A DNA stretch of 64,000 bases from Arthrobacter sp. ZGTC412 (GTDB lineage Bacteria; Actinomycetota; Actinomycetes; Actinomycetales; Micrococcaceae), in the NCBI RefSeq assembly GCF_002929215.1, contig NZ_PJII01000007.1, positions 1 through 64,000 on the forward strand, written 5' to 3'. The notes under the pieces are model-generated. The model did no database searches. It had not been told where the DNA came from and worked only from the letters and a program-made list of their open reading frames with translations. A program made the translations under genes and the position numbers. Of the stretch, positions 24,939-33,743 are shown piece by piece; the stretch's first letter is position 1, and each line of letters opens with the position of its first letter.

Positions 24939-25912
24939 CCATCGAAGAGCAAGAGACGCGCCCTGGACGGCCGCCGGCCGAACGGCACCCGTGGCACCGC
25001 TTCGTAGCCCTTGGCGACTCCTACACCGAAGGAATCGGTGACCCGGAGCCCCGCAGCCCCGGCGGGCTCCGCGGCTGGGCTGACCGGGCCGCCGAGGAAC
25101 TCAGCAACGGCCAGAGCGACTTCGCCTACGCCAACCTTGCCGTGCGGGGAATGGTGCTCCAGGAGATCCTGGACCGGCAAGTCGAGCCGGCCCTTGCCCT
25201 CAAACCGGACCTGACAGCAATGTCCGGCGGCGGAAACGATGTAGTTTTCCACCGCGGCGATCCTGACAAGCTGGCCGAGAAGATGGACTTGGCCGTGGGC
25301 CAGCTGACTGAAAACGGCGGCACCGTCCTGCTGTTCGCCGGGCCGGACTGGGGCAGTACGCCGATGTTCGGCCAGATCCGGGGAAGGCTGGCCGTCTACA
25401 ACGAGCACCTCCACACAATCGGACTGCGTCACCACGCGGTGATGGTGGACCTGTGGTGCTTGCCAGCGCTTCACGACGCCCGGATGTGGGACAGGGACCG
25501 GCTGCACCTTTCGCCGCTGGGCCACCACGTGGTGGCCGTCGCCACCCTTGACGCGCTGGGGGTGCCGCATGCCCTCAAGACCCTGCAGCCGCGGCCTGTT
25601 CCGTCCCATGGCTGGAAACAGGCAAGGGCGGATGATCTGGTTTGGGCGCGGCAGTACCTGTTTCCTTGGGTCCTTGACCGGCTGCGGCCCCACCCGGTTG
25701 AGTCTTTGGCGGCGAAGCGGCCGCAGGCGGGCCCGGTCTTCGGCCTTGGCCTGCCTGGTCCGTTCCCTCCCGGCCATCCGGCCGGAATGGGCATGGCGAA
25801 CCTGCCAGAGGATGGTATGCCGACGGCGGGCGGCTTCGGGCTCCAGACCACCTCCGGGCTGGAGGGCGGGGACGGACCTGAGGACGCTGAGGAAGCCGGG
25901 GAAGTGGCCTAG
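24935..25912 (+). CDS. SGNH/GDSL-family hydrolase
   Basis: This 325-residue protein has the SGNH blocks in order: block I VALGDSYTEG (catalytic Ser), block II Gly in NLAVRGM, block III GGGND, and block V DRLHLSPLGHH (catalytic Asp/His). It should be an esterase or lipase-like acyl hydrolase. No signal peptide is present, so it is cytoplasmic. The last 70 residues are a Pro/Gly/Met-rich and acidic extension beyond the catalytic domain. It is translationally coupled to the upstream GAF-ANTAR gene by a 4-nt overlap. Confidence 0.87.
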   Translation: MTIEEQETRPGRPPAERHPWHRFVALGDSYTEGIGDPEPRSPGGLRGWADRAAEELSNGQSDFAYANLAVRGMVLQEILDRQVEPALALKPDLTAMSGGGNDVVFHRGDPDKLAEKMDLAVGQLTENGGTVLLFAGPDWGSTPMFGQIRGRLAVYNEHLHTIGLRHHAVMVDLWCLPALHDARMWDRDRLHLSPLGHHVVAVATLDALGVPHALKTLQPRPVPSHGWKQARADDLVWARQYLFPWVLDRLRPHPVESLAAKRPQAGPVFGLGLPGPFPPGHPAGMGMANLPEDGMPTAGGFGLQTTSGLEGGDGPEDAEEAGEVA

Positions 25913-25923
25913 CTGATGTGGCG

Positions 25924-27276
25924 CTAGCGTTTTTTGGGCGTGCGCTTGGCTGCTGCGTTCATGGCCGCCTTGGCTGCCGGCGGCAGGCCGGCCTGCTCTG
26001 TTTCAGGCTCCGCCACGGTGCCGCGGGCCTTCGCGATGGCCTTCATGCCGTGGTAGATCACCAGGGCGGCGGCGGAACCGAGTGCGATGCCCGTGAACGT
26101 GAGGTCGCCGATGGTCCACGTGTAGTCGGCGATGCCGATGATCAGGGCCACGGCTGCGGTGGTGAGGTTCACCGGGTTCGAAAAGTTCACCTTGTTCTGC
26201 ACCCAGATCTTCACACCCAGGATGCCGATCATGCCGTACAGCATGGTGGCGGCGCCGCCCAAAACACCCGGGGGAACGGTGGCAATGAGTTCGCCGAACT
26301 TGGGGGAGAAGCTCAGCAGGATGGCGAAGACGCCCGCCACCCAGTAGGCCGCCGTCGAGTAGACCTTGGTGGCGGCCATAACGCCGATGTTTTCGGCGTA
26401 GGTGGTGGTTCCGGAACCGCCGCCGAAGCCGGCCAGGACGGTGGCGGCGCCGTCGGCCATCAGCGCGCGGCCGGAGACGCCGTCGAGGTTCTGGCCGGTC
26501 ATTGCGGCAACTGACTTCACGTGGCCGATGTTTTCGGCCACCAGCACCAGCACCACAGGTACGAACAGGCCCAGGACGCCCACATGGAACTCGGGGGTCT
26601 GGAACTGTGGGAGCCCCACCCAGGCGGCGGCGTCCATCTTCCCGTAACTCACCTCGCCGCGCAGCATGGCCACGAGGTAGCCCACCACCACACCCACGAG
26701 GATGCTCAGGCGGCCCAGGATGCCACGGAAGAGGACGCTCACCAGGATGATGGTGGCCAGCGTGACGACGGCGGTGACGGGGGCGGCGTCGAAATTGTTC
26801 TTCGCGGCGGGGGCCAGGTTAAGGCCGATCAGCGCCACGATGGCACCGGTGACGATCGGCGGCATGAGCCGGTTGATCCAGCCTGCACCGAACTTCTGCA
26901 CAATGGCGCCCACCACGGCCAGGGTTGCGCCCGCCAGCACCACGCCGCCGAGGGCCCCGGGCACGCCGAACTGCTGCTGGGACGCCATGATGGGAGCGAT
27001 GAACGCGAAGCTTGAGCCGAGGTAGCTGGGCACCCGGCCCTTGGTGATCACCAGGAAAAGCAGCGTGCCGATACCTGAGAAGAACAGCGTGGTGGCGGGC
27101 GGCATGCCGGTGAGGATGGGCACCAGGAACGTGGCGCCGAACATTGCCACCACGTGCTGCATGCCCACGCCGATGGTCAGCGGCCAGGCGAGCCGCTCAT
27201 CAGGGGCCACAACGTGGCCGGGCTTGATGGACTTACCGGTGCCATGCAGCTTCCATTTGATTCCGAGCATGCTCAT
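25924..27276 (-). CDS. uracil/xanthine permease (NCS2 family)
   Basis: This 450-residue polytopic membrane protein of the nucleobase-ascorbate transporter family probably has 12-14 helices. Family features are GVGMQHVVAMFGATFLVPI near the N-terminus, the substrate region ENIGHVKSVAAMTGQNLDG and the signature GGGSGTTTYAENIG. These favour uracil or a related nucleobase with H+ symport. The basic C-tail ends KRTPKKR. The start is uncertain: ATG 27276 was taken, with TTG 27294 and ATG 27270 as alternatives. It is divergent from a RutE-like nitroreductase gene, a pairing reminiscent of rutG/rutE. Confidence 0.9.
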   Translation of the reverse strand: MSMLGIKWKLHGTGKSIKPGHVVAPDERLAWPLTIGVGMQHVVAMFGATFLVPILTGMPPATTLFFSGIGTLLFLVITKGRVPSYLGSSFAFIAPIMASQQQFGVPGALGGVVLAGATLAVVGAIVQKFGAGWINRLMPPIVTGAIVALIGLNLAPAAKNNFDAAPVTAVVTLATIILVSVLFRGILGRLSILVGVVVGYLVAMLRGEVSYGKMDAAAWVGLPQFQTPEFHVGVLGLFVPVVLVLVAENIGHVKSVAAMTGQNLDGVSGRALMADGAATVLAGFGGGSGTTTYAENIGVMAATKVYSTAAYWVAGVFAILLSFSPKFGELIATVPPGVLGGAATMLYGMIGILGVKIWVQNKVNFSNPVNLTTAAVALIIGIADYTWTIGDLTFTGIALGSAAALVIYHGMKAIAKARGTVAEPETEQAGLPPAAKAAMNAAAKRTPKKR

Positions 27277-27410
27277 GGGCGGGAGGCCTTTCAAAAGGGA
27301 ATGCCGGGGAGGGCGAAGATCAACGTGCTCCAGAATACCGCCCGCCTTTGCTGCCGGTCAGCTGTGTTCGATGTCACCTGCCGTCATGGGAAGAGGACCC
27401 GGCTACTTGA

Positions 27411-27420
27411 AGTTGCAACT
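27411..27420. promoter_or_regulatory. AGTTGCAACT palindrome upstream of the nitroreductase gene
   Basis: A perfect 10-bp palindrome lies in the permease/nitroreductase divergent region, followed by a TAGCAT -10-like hexamer at 27426-27431. It repeats the GTTGCA half-site seen near creatinase. Confidence 0.35.
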
Positions 27421-27476
27421 ATGGATAGCATCGAGGCCGCCCCAAGCAGCGGGGAGGCGCAGCGAAAGGTAAGCCA

Positions 27477-28082
27477 ATGACCATTGCCCACGAAGAAGCA
27501 GTCATCGATTCGGCCGCCGTGGACGCCATTTTCGCCCAGGCACGCACTGCCAACTCCTTCACCGGAGAGGTGACCGAAGAGCAGGCGCAGGCCATCTACG
27601 AGCTGACCAAGTTCGGCCCCACGGCTTTCAACTCCCAGCCCCTGCGCGTTACCTACGTCCGCTCCGACGAAGCCCGCGCCACGCTCGTTGACGCCCTCTC
27701 CAACGGGAACAAGGCCAAAACCGCCTCCGCGCCGCTGGTGGCCATCCTCAGCTACGACACCGACTGGGCCGAGCAGTGGGACAGCTTCCTCCCCGGCTAC
27801 AACGCTCCGAAGGCCATGTACGACGCCAACCCGGAGCTCGCAGCATCCACGGGCAACAACAACGCACACCTGCAGGCCGGCTACTTCATCCTGGCCGTGC
27901 GGTCCCTTGGGTTTGCCGCGGGTCCCATGACCGGCGCAGATTTCGGCGCCATTGACGCCGCGTTCTTCCCAACGGGCGACCAGAAAAGCTTCCTTGTGGT
28001 CAACATCGGCCAGCCCGCCGTGGACGCCTGGGGCGAAGCCAAGCCCAAGTTTTCCTACCAGGACGTCGTCCGCACCGTCTAA
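27477..28082 (+). CDS. RutE-like malonic semialdehyde reductase / nitroreductase
   Basis: This 201-residue FMN-dependent nitroreductase-family protein has the arrangement of malonic semialdehyde reductases: ARTANSFTGEVTEEQAQAIY, KFGPTAFNSQPLRVTYVRS, NNAHLQAGYFILAVRSLGFA, GPMTGADFGAIDAAFFP and FLVVNIGQP. RutE reduces malonic semialdehyde to 3-hydroxypropionate in uracil breakdown. AAAGG precedes ATG 27477. The divergent permease supports a pyrimidine link, but no rutA-D or rutF genes lie in the window, so another aldehyde or quinone substrate is possible. Confidence 0.87.
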   Translation: MTIAHEEAVIDSAAVDAIFAQARTANSFTGEVTEEQAQAIYELTKFGPTAFNSQPLRVTYVRSDEARATLVDALSNGNKAKTASAPLVAILSYDTDWAEQWDSFLPGYNAPKAMYDANPELAASTGNNNAHLQAGYFILAVRSLGFAAGPMTGADFGAIDAAFFPTGDQKSFLVVNIGQPAVDAWGEAKPKFSYQDVVRTV

Positions 28083-28110
28083 CGCTCCATCACTTAAAGC
28101 ACCCTTTTTC

Positions 28111-28174
28111 CAGACGCTCTCTCACCCGTGAGAGAGCGTCTGCGTTTAAGTCGCATTAACTGAGAGAGCGTCTG
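28111..28174. repeat. REP-like element: hairpin plus third copy of TGAGAGAGCGTCTG
   Basis: The 14-mer TGAGAGAGCGTCTG is present as an inverted pair forming a 15-bp perfect hairpin with a 2-nt centre (28111-28125 and 28128-28142), and again as a direct copy at 28161-28174. The outer flank after the first arm, CACCCTTTTTC read leftward as GAAAAAGGGTG, looks part of the unit. It may also terminate the nitroreductase transcript. I recall similar units as dispersed repeats in Arthrobacter genomes but cannot verify this here. Confidence 0.75.
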
Positions 28175-28202
28175 GGGGAGTGCGCGGTGGCAGACTGGGC
28201 AG

Positions 28203-28691
28203 ATGCGGAACCTCATCCTGGTTGCCTTTGTCGAGCCCGTGACGGATGGGCTGGTTTTCCCGCGGCCGCACTGGCCCCTGCACGTCACGCTGGTGAGGTT
28301 CGACGTCGACAGTGACGGTGCTGCCGAGCAGGTCGCCGCGGTGGCGGCTCCGCACGCTGGGGTGGCCTTGGGTGCCAATCTCACCGTCGGGGAGGACGCA
28401 AGGTTTGGCCGGAACGGGTCAGTGCCGGTCAGCCTCATCCAGCCGCACGCGGACCTCCAGGCCCTGCACCAGCAGCTGGTTGAAGCAGTCGAAAGCCTCG
28501 GTGGCAAGGTCCTCACGCCGGCCCACACCATGTCCGGCTACCGGCCCCACGTCTCACACCACGGTGACAAACGGCTGAACCCGGGCGACGCCGTCGTGCT
28601 GGACCGGATCGCGCTGGTGGACATGGCGCCGGACGGTGACAGAACCGTCCGGCGCATCCTCAAACTGTGGAGCCGGGAAGAAACCGCTTAG
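28203..28691 (+). CDS. 2'-5' RNA ligase / 2H phosphoesterase family protein
   Basis: This 162-residue protein has two HXT/S motifs, HVT (residues 27-29) and HVS (116-118), with bracketing hydrophobic strands, as in LigT/CPDase-type 2H phosphoesterases. These act on cyclic phosphodiesters of RNA or nucleotides; the actual substrate is unknown. There is no Shine-Dalgarno, and a CAGACT hexamer lies 6 nt before ATG 28203, so a leaderless start is possible. Its stop overlaps the pgm stop (TTAG, 28688-28691). Confidence 0.8.
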   Translation: MRNLILVAFVEPVTDGLVFPRPHWPLHVTLVRFDVDSDGAAEQVAAVAAPHAGVALGANLTVGEDARFGRNGSVPVSLIQPHADLQALHQQLVEAVESLGGKVLTPAHTMSGYRPHVSHHGDKRLNPGDAVVLDRIALVDMAPDGDRTVRRILKLWSREETA

Positions 28692-30364
28692 GCGATAACG
28701 CCGTCCACCAGGGCCTTGGCTTCCGCCTGCACCTGCGTGAGGTGCTCCTCGCCCTTGAAGGACTCGGCGTAAATTTTGTAGACGTCCTCGGTGCCGGACG
28801 GGCGGGCGGCGAACCAGGCGTTCTCCGTGACCACCTTGAGCCCGCCGATCGACGCGCCGTTCCCCGGTGCTTCGGTGAGCTTGGAGATGATCGGCTCTCC
28901 GGCCAGCTCAGTTGCCGTAACGTCCGACGGCGACAGCTTGCCCAGTGCCGACTTCTGCTCCCGCGTGGCTGCTGCGTCAATGCGGGCGTAAACGGGCGCG
29001 CCGAACTGGTCCGTGAGGCCCTTGTAGAGCTGCGACGGAGACTTGCCCGTGACCGCGGTGATCTCGGAAGCGAGCAGGGCCAGCAGGATGCCGTCCTTGT
29101 CCGTGGTCCAGACGCTGCCGTCCTTTTTGTTGAACGAGGCGCCGGCCGATTCCTCGCCACCGAACGCACCCTCCCCGGAGAGCAGCCCCGGCACAAACCA
29201 CTTGAAGCCGACCGGAACCTCCACCAGCTTGCGGCCCAGGCTCTCCGCCACGCGGTCGATGATGGAGGAAGACACGAGGGTCTTGCCCACCACGGAATTC
29301 GGGTTCCAGCCGCTGCGGTTCCGGTACAGGTAATCGATGGCCACGGCGAGGTAGTGGTTCGGGTTCATCAGCCCGCCCACCCCATCAACAAGAGGTGTGA
29401 CGATGCCGTGGCGGTCCGCGTCGGCGTCGTTGCCGGTGGCAATATCGAAAGCGGGCTGGCCGGAAGACGACGCGTCTGCCATACGCTGGATCAGCGAGGC
29501 CATGGCGGCGGGAGATGAGCAGTCCATCCGGATCTTCTCGTCCCAGTCCAGGGTCATAAAGGCCCACTGCGGATCCACGGAGGGGTTGACCACGGTGAGG
29601 TTCAGGTGGTGGCGCTCGCCGATCTCCCCCCAGTAGTCCACGGCGGCGCCGCCCATCGGATCAGCGCCGATGCGGACGCCGGCCTCGCGGATGGCATCCA
29701 GGTTCAGGACGGAAGGCAGGTCATCCACGTAGCTGCTGAGGAAGTCGAACTTGCCGGTGGTATCGGCGGCCAGCGCGTCTGCCAGCGGGATGCGCTTCAC
29801 ACCGCGCAGGTCGTTTTCGAGCAGCTCGTTGGCGCGGTTGGCGATCCAGCCGGTGGCATCCGAATCGGCGGGCCCGCCATGCGGTGGGTTGTACTTGAAG
29901 CCGCCGTCGGCCGGCGGGTTGTGGCTGGGGGTGACCACGATGCCGTCAGCCTGGGGAGCGCCGGCACCGGCGTTCCGGTTGTAGGTGAGGATGGCGTGGC
30001 TCAGGGCCGGGGTGGGCGTGTAACCGTGGCGTGCGTCGATGAGGACCTGGACGCCGTTGGCAGCCAGCACCTCGAGCGCGGAATTCTGCGCCGGCTCGCT
30101 GAGGGCGTGGGTGTCCTTGGCCAGGAACAGCGGGCCAGTGATGCCCTGCCCCGCCCGGTACTCCACGATGGCCTGTGTGATGGCCACGATGTGCTTCTCG
30201 TTGAATGAGGCCTTGAGGCTCGAGCCGCGGTGACCCGAAGTGCCGAACGCCACGCGCTGGCCTGGATCACCCAGATCCGGTGTGATGTCGTAATACGCGT
30301 CAAGGAGCGCAGTGATGTCAACAAGGTCCTGGGGTTGGGCAACTGTACCCGCGCGGCTAGCCAT
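28688..30364 (-). CDS. pgm: phosphoglucomutase, alpha-D-glucose-phosphate specific
   Basis: This 558-residue alpha-D-phosphohexomutase interconverts glucose 1-phosphate and glucose 6-phosphate. Motifs in order: GTSGHRGSS near the N-terminus, the phosphoserine loop TPSHNPP, the metal loop [20 protein letters not shown] for sugar recognition and [13 protein letters not shown] for phosphate binding. Length and motif set match the bacterial Pgm type. ATG 30364 ([16 protein letters not shown]) fits family starts; the frame continues 41 codons upstream without support. Monocistronic as far as visible. Confidence 0.94.
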   Translation of the reverse strand: MASRAGTVAQPQDLVDITALLDAYYDITPDLGDPGQRVAFGTSGHRGSSLKASFNEKHIVAITQAIVEYRAGQGITGPLFLAKDTHALSEPAQNSALEVLAANGVQVLIDARHGYTPTPALSHAILTYNRNAGAGAPQADGIVVTPSHNPPADGGFKYNPPHGGPADSDATGWIANRANELLENDLRGVKRIPLADALAADTTGKFDFLSSYVDDLPSVLNLDAIREAGVRIGADPMGGAAVDYWGEIGERHHLNLTVVNPSVDPQWAFMTLDWDEKIRMDCSSPAAMASLIQRMADASSSGQPAFDIATGNDADADRHGIVTPLVDGVGGLMNPNHYLAVAIDYLYRNRSGWNPNSVVGKTLVSSSIIDRVAESLGRKLVEVPVGFKWFVPGLLSGEGAFGGEESAGASFNKKDGSVWTTDKDGILLALLASEITAVTGKSPSQLYKGLTDQFGAPVYARIDAAATREQKSALGKLSPSDVTATELAGEPIISKLTEAPGNGASIGGLKVVTENAWFAARPSGTEDVYKIYAESFKGEEHLTQVQAEAKALVDGVIA

Positions 30365-30559
30365 GGCTACAGCATGCCAGACCCGGGCCGCAGTCAAAAC
30401 GACCCGTCCACAATCCGGCCACTTTGTCCGGCCCCTGTGACGGAACAACGTCACAACTAAGTAGCCCACCTGAGTACCGGACCGCAAAAGTACCTATATA
30501 CCGCTGCCTTTGCGCCCTGTTACTTTCGAAAAATCGGGCGGAATGTCCGAAGAAAAGGA

Positions 30560-30581
30560 CGACGGCGGCCTTCCGCCGTCG
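30560..30581. other. 9-bp hairpin in the leader of the NERD gene
   Basis: CGACGGCGG and CCGCCGTCG form a perfect stem with a CCTT loop, ending 29 nt before ATG 30611. It could be a leader structure or attenuator. The rest of the 30365-30610 gap shows an AT-rich TATATA patch near 30494 that may hold a promoter. Confidence 0.45.
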
Positions 30582-30610
30582 GTATTCCAGTGCGGAAAGC
30601 AGGGACGGCC

Positions 30611-31501
30611 ATGGGGGCAGGGGACGGGGCAGCGGAGCATTCCAGGCTGGCTGCGGAAAGGGTCGCGAGGCTCAAGCGCCAGCTCGACCAGGCAGAGTGC
30701 TCCACCAAGGCCTGGGACGCCGGCGCCCCCGGCGGGCGGGTGGTGGAGGAAAAGCTCAGCGAGCTGGTGCCGCGCGGCTGGTATGTGCTGCACGACGTGC
30801 ACTGGCCGGGCCGGCCAAAGGCCAACCTGGATCACGTCCTGGTGGGGCCGGGCGGCGTGGTGGTGGTGGACGCCAAGAACTGGACCGGCGAAGTCCGGGT
30901 CGCTTCCGGTGTGCTGTGGCAGGGCCGCTACGCCCGCACCCAGGCGGTAGAGGGCGCACTGGCCCAGTGCGCCGCCGTCGCCTCCGTAATGGCGCCGCCG
31001 CACCGCAGGTTGGTCCGTCCGCTCATTTGTATGGCTGCGCAGCCGGACCTTTTTGGTGTGACGAACGCGGACGTGCCCGTGGCCGGCGCCCAGCGCGTTG
31101 TGGGGGCCATCGAGGCCTTGCCCCCGGTGCTTGACCAGCAGACCGTGGTGGGGCTCTATGCACACCTCGGACAGCAGCTCACGCATGAACAGGAACCGGG
31201 CATTACGGCGTTCCGTAGTGTTAGGCCGGGCACGGTGGTAAGGCCGGCCGATCCGCGTCGAGCGCACACGAATAGCGATAGGGAGCCTCGTCCCGTCCCT
31301 GCCCGGCGGTCGTCTGCCCGTCCGGTGTCTCCCCGTCCTATCCCTCCCCGATCCAAGGTCCGGGGGAACGAGCCGAAAACAGCCGCTGGCAGGCGGAACC
31401 CGGAGACCCGCCAGCACGGCACAACGGGGGCAGGAACACTGGCACTCCTGGCGGCATTTGTCATTTTCGCCGTGTACGTGCTGCCGTACTGGGGGCAATA
31501 A
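30611..31501 (+). CDS. NERD-domain nuclease-related membrane-anchored protein
   Basis: About 296 residues. A NERD domain covers roughly residues 45-150. It contains NLDHVLVGPGGVVVVDAKNW, where the Asp and the DXK element resemble restriction-endonuclease-like active sites. A basic Arg/Pro-rich linker follows, and a C-terminal hydrophobic helix (GTLALLAAFVIFAVYVLPYW) may anchor it to the membrane. AGGGA lies 5 nt before ATG 30611; GTG 30590 is an alternative start. The role of NERD proteins is unclear; DNA or RNA processing is inferred from the fold only. Confidence 0.8.
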   Translation: MGAGDGAAEHSRLAAERVARLKRQLDQAECSTKAWDAGAPGGRVVEEKLSELVPRGWYVLHDVHWPGRPKANLDHVLVGPGGVVVVDAKNWTGEVRVASGVLWQGRYARTQAVEGALAQCAAVASVMAPPHRRLVRPLICMAAQPDLFGVTNADVPVAGAQRVVGAIEALPPVLDQQTVVGLYAHLGQQLTHEQEPGITAFRSVRPGTVVRPADPRRAHTNSDREPRPVPARRSSARPVSPRPIPPRSKVRGNEPKTAAGRRNPETRQHGTTGAGTLALLAAFVIFAVYVLPYWGQ

Positions 31502-31546
31502 ACCAGCCGCCGGTAGGCTGGAGAGCAAAACTCCCAGGGGGAAACT

Positions 31547-32110
31547 TTGACTGACCAGCCCGCCCACCGGCCCGAACCCGAACGCCCTGACGGCAGCACG
31601 CCCTCGGGCTTTGAACCGCCCAGGTTTGCCCCGCCCCACGGTGGGGAGCACGCGTCCCAGCCGCAGTACGGGCAAGGCAGTTATGGGCAGGGCAGTGGTG
31701 AACAGGGCGGCTACGGGCAAAACCAGTACGGAGGCTCCGGCCAGTACGGTGCAGCCTATGGGCAGCCGCCGAGCCCTTACAACCAGCCCGCGGGCCCCTA
31801 CAGCCAAACGGGGATTCCCTACAGCCAGCCCGGGTATTACGGCATGCCCGAGCCGAAGACACTCAGCATCGCGAGCATGGTGTGCGGCATTGCCTCGGTG
31901 ATCATGGGCTTCCTCCTCCTGCCGCAGATCGCCGCAATCATCACCGGCCACATGGCGCTCAAACGCGAGCCGTCCGGCAAAGGCATGTCCATCACCGGCC
32001 TGGTGTTGGGGTACCTCTGCCTGCTGGGCTACGGCGCGTTCTGGCTGTTGCTCATTATCGGGCTGGCCGTCGCCAGTACAACCACCAGTGGTACCACCTC
32101 CACCTTCTGA
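31547..32110 (+). CDS. DUF4190 membrane protein with Gly/Tyr/Gln-rich N-terminus
   Basis: This 187-residue protein has about 100 N-terminal residues rich in Pro, Gly, Tyr and Gln with repeated YGQ and PYxQPxG units, then two transmembrane helices (SIASMVCGIASVIMGFLLLP and ITGLVLGYLCLLGYGAFWLL) characteristic of DUF4190. The link between the helices (ITGHMALKREPSGKGMS) is conserved in the family. TTG 31547 with AGGGGG 5-7 nt upstream is the start. The function is unknown; the N-terminal region may be a cytoplasmic disordered segment. Confidence 0.83.
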   Translation: MTDQPAHRPEPERPDGSTPSGFEPPRFAPPHGGEHASQPQYGQGSYGQGSGEQGGYGQNQYGGSGQYGAAYGQPPSPYNQPAGPYSQTGIPYSQPGYYGMPEPKTLSIASMVCGIASVIMGFLLLPQIAAIITGHMALKREPSGKGMSITGLVLGYLCLLGYGAFWLLLIIGLAVASTTTSGTTSTF

Positions 32111-32122
32111 ACCAGCGGCCTA

Positions 32123-32154
32123 CGGCGGCCCGGGCTAACGTGCCGGGGCCGCCG
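32123..32154. terminator. GC-rich hairpin between convergent genes
   Basis: CGGCGGCCC and GGGCCGCCG form perfect 9-nt arms around a 14-nt loop, between the DUF4190 stop (32110) and the NCS1 permease stop (32163). Likely bidirectional. Confidence 0.65.
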
Positions 32155-32162
32155 CCGCGCCT

Positions 32163-33611
32163 CTATGCTTTGGTCCCGGCCGGTAGTGGAAGGCCTTCCA
32201 CGGGGCTGTCCGGATAGATTGATTCGACCGGCGCGCGGTTGGTGGCCTTCGCCCACGGGTAGTAGATCGCGAGGGTGACGGCGATCCCCACCAGCCACGA
32301 GATGTCAGCGCCGCCCAGCCAGCGCGTCACGGGTCCTGTGTACAGCGCCTGCGCGAGGAACGGGATCTGGACCACGACGCCGACCCCATAGGACACCAGC
32401 GCCGCGGCGTTCCAGCGGCCATAGCGGCCGTCCGGGTTGTAGAGCGCGGGGATGTCCAGCCGGTCCCGGGAGATCTTGTAGTAGTCCACGAGGTTGATCA
32501 CGGACCACGGTGTGAACACCATCAGCAGCAACAGGACGAAGTTCTTGAAGAGGTTCAGGAAGTCCTTGCTGGCGAAAAGCGCAATCAGGACGCTGGCCGC
32601 GATCACCGCCACGATAAAGACGATCCGCATGGTTTTGGAGACCGAGTCCCGGCGGTTGACGGCGGTGCTGATGGTGACTCCGCACATAAAGGCGCCGTAG
32701 GCATTGAGGCAGTTGACGGTCAATTTGCCGGTGACGATTACCAGGTAGATAAAGATTGCAATCAAGCCGCCGCCGGCAAGGTCGCCCATGTAGCCCACCT
32801 GGTTCTTCAGGAAGTCGCCGCCAAGCTTCGCGGCGGAGAGCCCGCCGGCGATGGCGCCCAAAGTCATGGCCCACTGAGCGCCGCCGACTGACCCGGCAAA
32901 GGTGTACCAGAAGGTCTTGCGCTCGGAGGTGTCGGCGGGCAGGTAGCGGGAGTAGTCGGCCACGTACGAGCCGAACGTGAGCTGCCAGCCCGCACCGAGG
33001 GCGATGGCAGTCAGGAACGTAGGCCATTCGAAGCCCTTCACCATCATCACCTGGGTGACGTCGAACTTGGTGACGACGGCGACGGTCAGGTACAGGAATC
33101 CCGCCAGGCCCACCACGGTGGCGATGCGGCCCAGGGCGTGGATGTACTTGTAACCCAGGATCGCGAGCAGGGCGGTTGCGGCGCCGAAGATCAGGATGCC
33201 GACAGCTGGGGCTTCCACTCCGAGCATCAGGCTGATGGCCTGGCCGGAAAGCACCGTTCCCGTGGAGGCGAACCCCACGTACATCAGGATCACCAGGACC
33301 AGCGGAATGACCGCTCCGTAGACGCCGAACTGGGCCCGGCTGGAAATCATCTGGGGCAGGCCGAGTTTGGGTCCCTGGGCTGAGTGCAGGGCCATCACGG
33401 CGCCGCCCACGACGTTGCCCACCAGCAGCCCAACAATCGCCCAGAAAGCATCGGCACCAAAAACAACCGCGAGGGCACCGTCAACGATGGCGGTGATCTG
33501 GGCGTTGGCGCCGAACCAGAGCGTGAACTGCCCCCGCGGGTGGCCGTGGCGCTCGCGGGGCGGAATCATTTCAATCGATCGTGCCTCTACGGCACTGCTT
33601 GTTGCGGCCAT
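32163..33611 (-). CDS. NCS1-family nucleobase:cation symporter
   Basis: This 482-residue polytopic membrane protein has about 12 helices. The N-terminal block HPRGQFTLWFGANAQITAIV and the SSRAQFGVYGAVIPL region are typical of the cytosine/purine/allantoin NCS1 transporters, probably using Na+ or H+. The exact substrate is unclear; purine, cytosine or a hydantoin are all possible. An AAGGAG site fixes ATG 33611. A GntR gene lies 132 nt upstream on the same strand and could be co-transcribed. Confidence 0.87.
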   Translation of the reverse strand: MAATSSAVEARSIEMIPPRERHGHPRGQFTLWFGANAQITAIVDGALAVVFGADAFWAIVGLLVGNVVGGAVMALHSAQGPKLGLPQMISSRAQFGVYGAVIPLVLVILMYVGFASTGTVLSGQAISLMLGVEAPAVGILIFGAATALLAILGYKYIHALGRIATVVGLAGFLYLTVAVVTKFDVTQVMMVKGFEWPTFLTAIALGAGWQLTFGSYVADYSRYLPADTSERKTFWYTFAGSVGGAQWAMTLGAIAGGLSAAKLGGDFLKNQVGYMGDLAGGGLIAIFIYLVIVTGKLTVNCLNAYGAFMCGVTISTAVNRRDSVSKTMRIVFIVAVIAASVLIALFASKDFLNLFKNFVLLLLMVFTPWSVINLVDYYKISRDRLDIPALYNPDGRYGRWNAAALVSYGVGVVVQIPFLAQALYTGPVTRWLGGADISWLVGIAVTLAIYYPWAKATNRAPVESIYPDSPVEGLPLPAGTKA

Positions 33612-33743
33612 GGCCAACTCCTTGTGAAGAACGTAAGTTCCATCACACCGGGTTAGGCGGGCAAGGAGAACCGGAAATGGGGCCATGCTGTCTGGGGTAG
33701 GAGACTGGGTGGCAGGTTCTGGTGGGTCGGGCTGTGTGAAACC

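Noticed and set aside
27277-27476. Second MarR- or TetR-type operator in the permease/nitroreductase gap
   Set aside because: Only the 10-bp AGTTGCAACT palindrome is convincing. Other matches are shorter than 6 bp.
33612-33743. Possible riboswitch in front of the NCS1 permease gene
   Set aside because: No purine, pre-queuosine or thiamine aptamer core could be recognised in the 132-nt leader.
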